This document shows positions 58,478-58,925 of a stretch of DNA of 58,925 bases, one piece after another. The stretch comes from Labrys sp. WJW. Its GTDB lineage: Bacteria > Pseudomonadota > Alphaproteobacteria > Rhizobiales > Labraceae. Position numbers and translations under genes: made by a program. Within the stretch, counting starts at the first letter, position 1. Every line of letters begins with the position of its first letter. The stretch spans positions 1 through 58,925 of the forward strand of contig NZ_LYXZ01000079.1 of assembly GCF_001676615.1 (NCBI RefSeq), given 5' to 3'. The notes beneath the pieces are model-generated. The model had not been told where the DNA came from. It ran no database searches and saw only the letters and a list, made by a program, of their open reading frames with translations.

Positions 58478-58755
58478 GAATTGTTTCGCAATGGCGGTTG
58501 CCTGGCGCAAATCCACAGCCTCTCCGATCCCGTACACAACACTTGGGTGGCAGCCTTCATGGCCGTAAGCGCTGCTTCGTTGCAAGGATGAAATCGGCGA
58601 AATTGCCGTGAATCATGAGACGGTTGGAAGGCGTGACAATCCTGCCACAGGCATCGATCCCCAAATTCATGCCGGCGCCTCGATGTGCTTTTTCGCGCGT
58701 TCGATGTGTTAACAAAAGGTGATACTCTGCCAAGGTGTACAAGACCGGTCGGGCC

Positions 58756-58925
58756 ATGATGATGCGACGTTATATGTGGGGTCTTTTTCTGCTCGCCGGC
58801 CTGCTCGTCGGAGGCGAGGCTCTGGCGGCCCAGAAGGCGGCGCTGGTGATCGGCAACAGTGCCTATCGCTCGGTGACGCCTTTGGTGAACCCGGCCAATG
58901 ACGCCAACGACATGGCGGCGGCGCT
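58756..58925 (+). CDS. Caspase-like (peptidase C14) protein, 5' end only
   Basis: The first 56 residues before the window edge. Three ATG codons in a row (58756, 58759, 58762) are possible starts. A signal peptide (MWGLFLLAGLLVGGEALA) precedes QKAALVIGNSAYRSVTPLVNPANDANDMAAAL, the characteristic first strand and helix of bacterial C14 caspase-like domains. The catalytic His and Cys would lie beyond the edge. Confidence 0.75.
   Translation, partial: MMMRRYMWGLFLLAGLLVGGEALAAQKAALVIGNSAYRSVTPLVNPANDANDMAAA

Overview
The window is chromosomal DNA from a high-GC alphaproteobacterium, most likely of the order Hyphomicrobiales (Rhizobiales). Indicators are a giant membrane-anchored protein of the Growth Pole Ring (GPR/RgsE) type, a rhizobial-type DctB/DctD-sigma54-dctA cassette, a ScfR-type regulator divergent from isocitrate lyase, a PlcP/Agt lipid-remodelling pair, DUF2852 and DUF3422 genes, and three families of short intergenic palindromes. 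I cannot name the genus. There is no prophage, IS element, CRISPR array or rRNA operon.

Layout. 1-6.8 kb: 3' part-truncated galE, a DUF3422 membrane protein, small proteins, three similar terminator-ended units that look like small-RNA genes, a JmjC/cupin-like gene in AT-richer DNA, and tRNA-Lys(CTT). 6.9-12.6 kb: an orphan form II CoxL-type molybdenum hydroxylase followed by an odd ferredoxin-like protein, an AraC/VOC pair and an XRE-cupin regulator. 12.6-18.1 kb: a two-gene operon of an SDR and a divergent QueA-like protein behind a promoter with MerR-type geometry, dinB, and a TetR regulator divergent from a FAD monooxygenase. 18.2-29.4 kb: carbon metabolism, with scfR-like/aceA (glyoxylate shunt), dctD-dctB/dctA (C4-dicarboxylate uptake), an Ntn amidase and a FadL-type porin. 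29.5-35.2 kb: FAH hydrolase, DUF2852, uppP, plcP-agt and a LysE exporter. 35.4-42.6 kb: the 2406-residue GPR-like protein, with 29 consecutive 22-residue repeats and at least 16 in-register 11-residue repeats. 43-53.2 kb: 2Fe-2S ferredoxin, dgcA, an MFS transporter, a conserved acidic protein, a four-gene MlaEFD/lipoprotein (LinKLMN-like) lipid transporter, dgcN and a second FAH hydrolase. 53.3-58.9 kb: an L,D-transpeptidase, an AraC/GyrI regulator, a thioredoxin-reductase-like ferredoxin-NADP reductase, a universal stress protein, a ClpP-fold periplasmic protein and the 5' end of a caspase-like gene.

How it fits together. Much of the window concerns organic-acid and fatty-acid carbon (FadL, DctA, AceA) and the cell envelope (UppP, PlcP/Agt, GPR, Mla-type transport, L,D-transpeptidase). 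DgcA and DgcN, which together form a D-glutamate catabolic route in other bacteria, are 7 kb apart here, with the lipid transporter between them. Regulatory DNA is unusually readable: a perfect DctD-type dyad and a -24/-12 promoter before dctA, and palindromic operators for the TetR, ScfR-like and XRE-cupin regulators. The least explained items are the SDR/QueA-like operon and the repeated small-RNA-like units.
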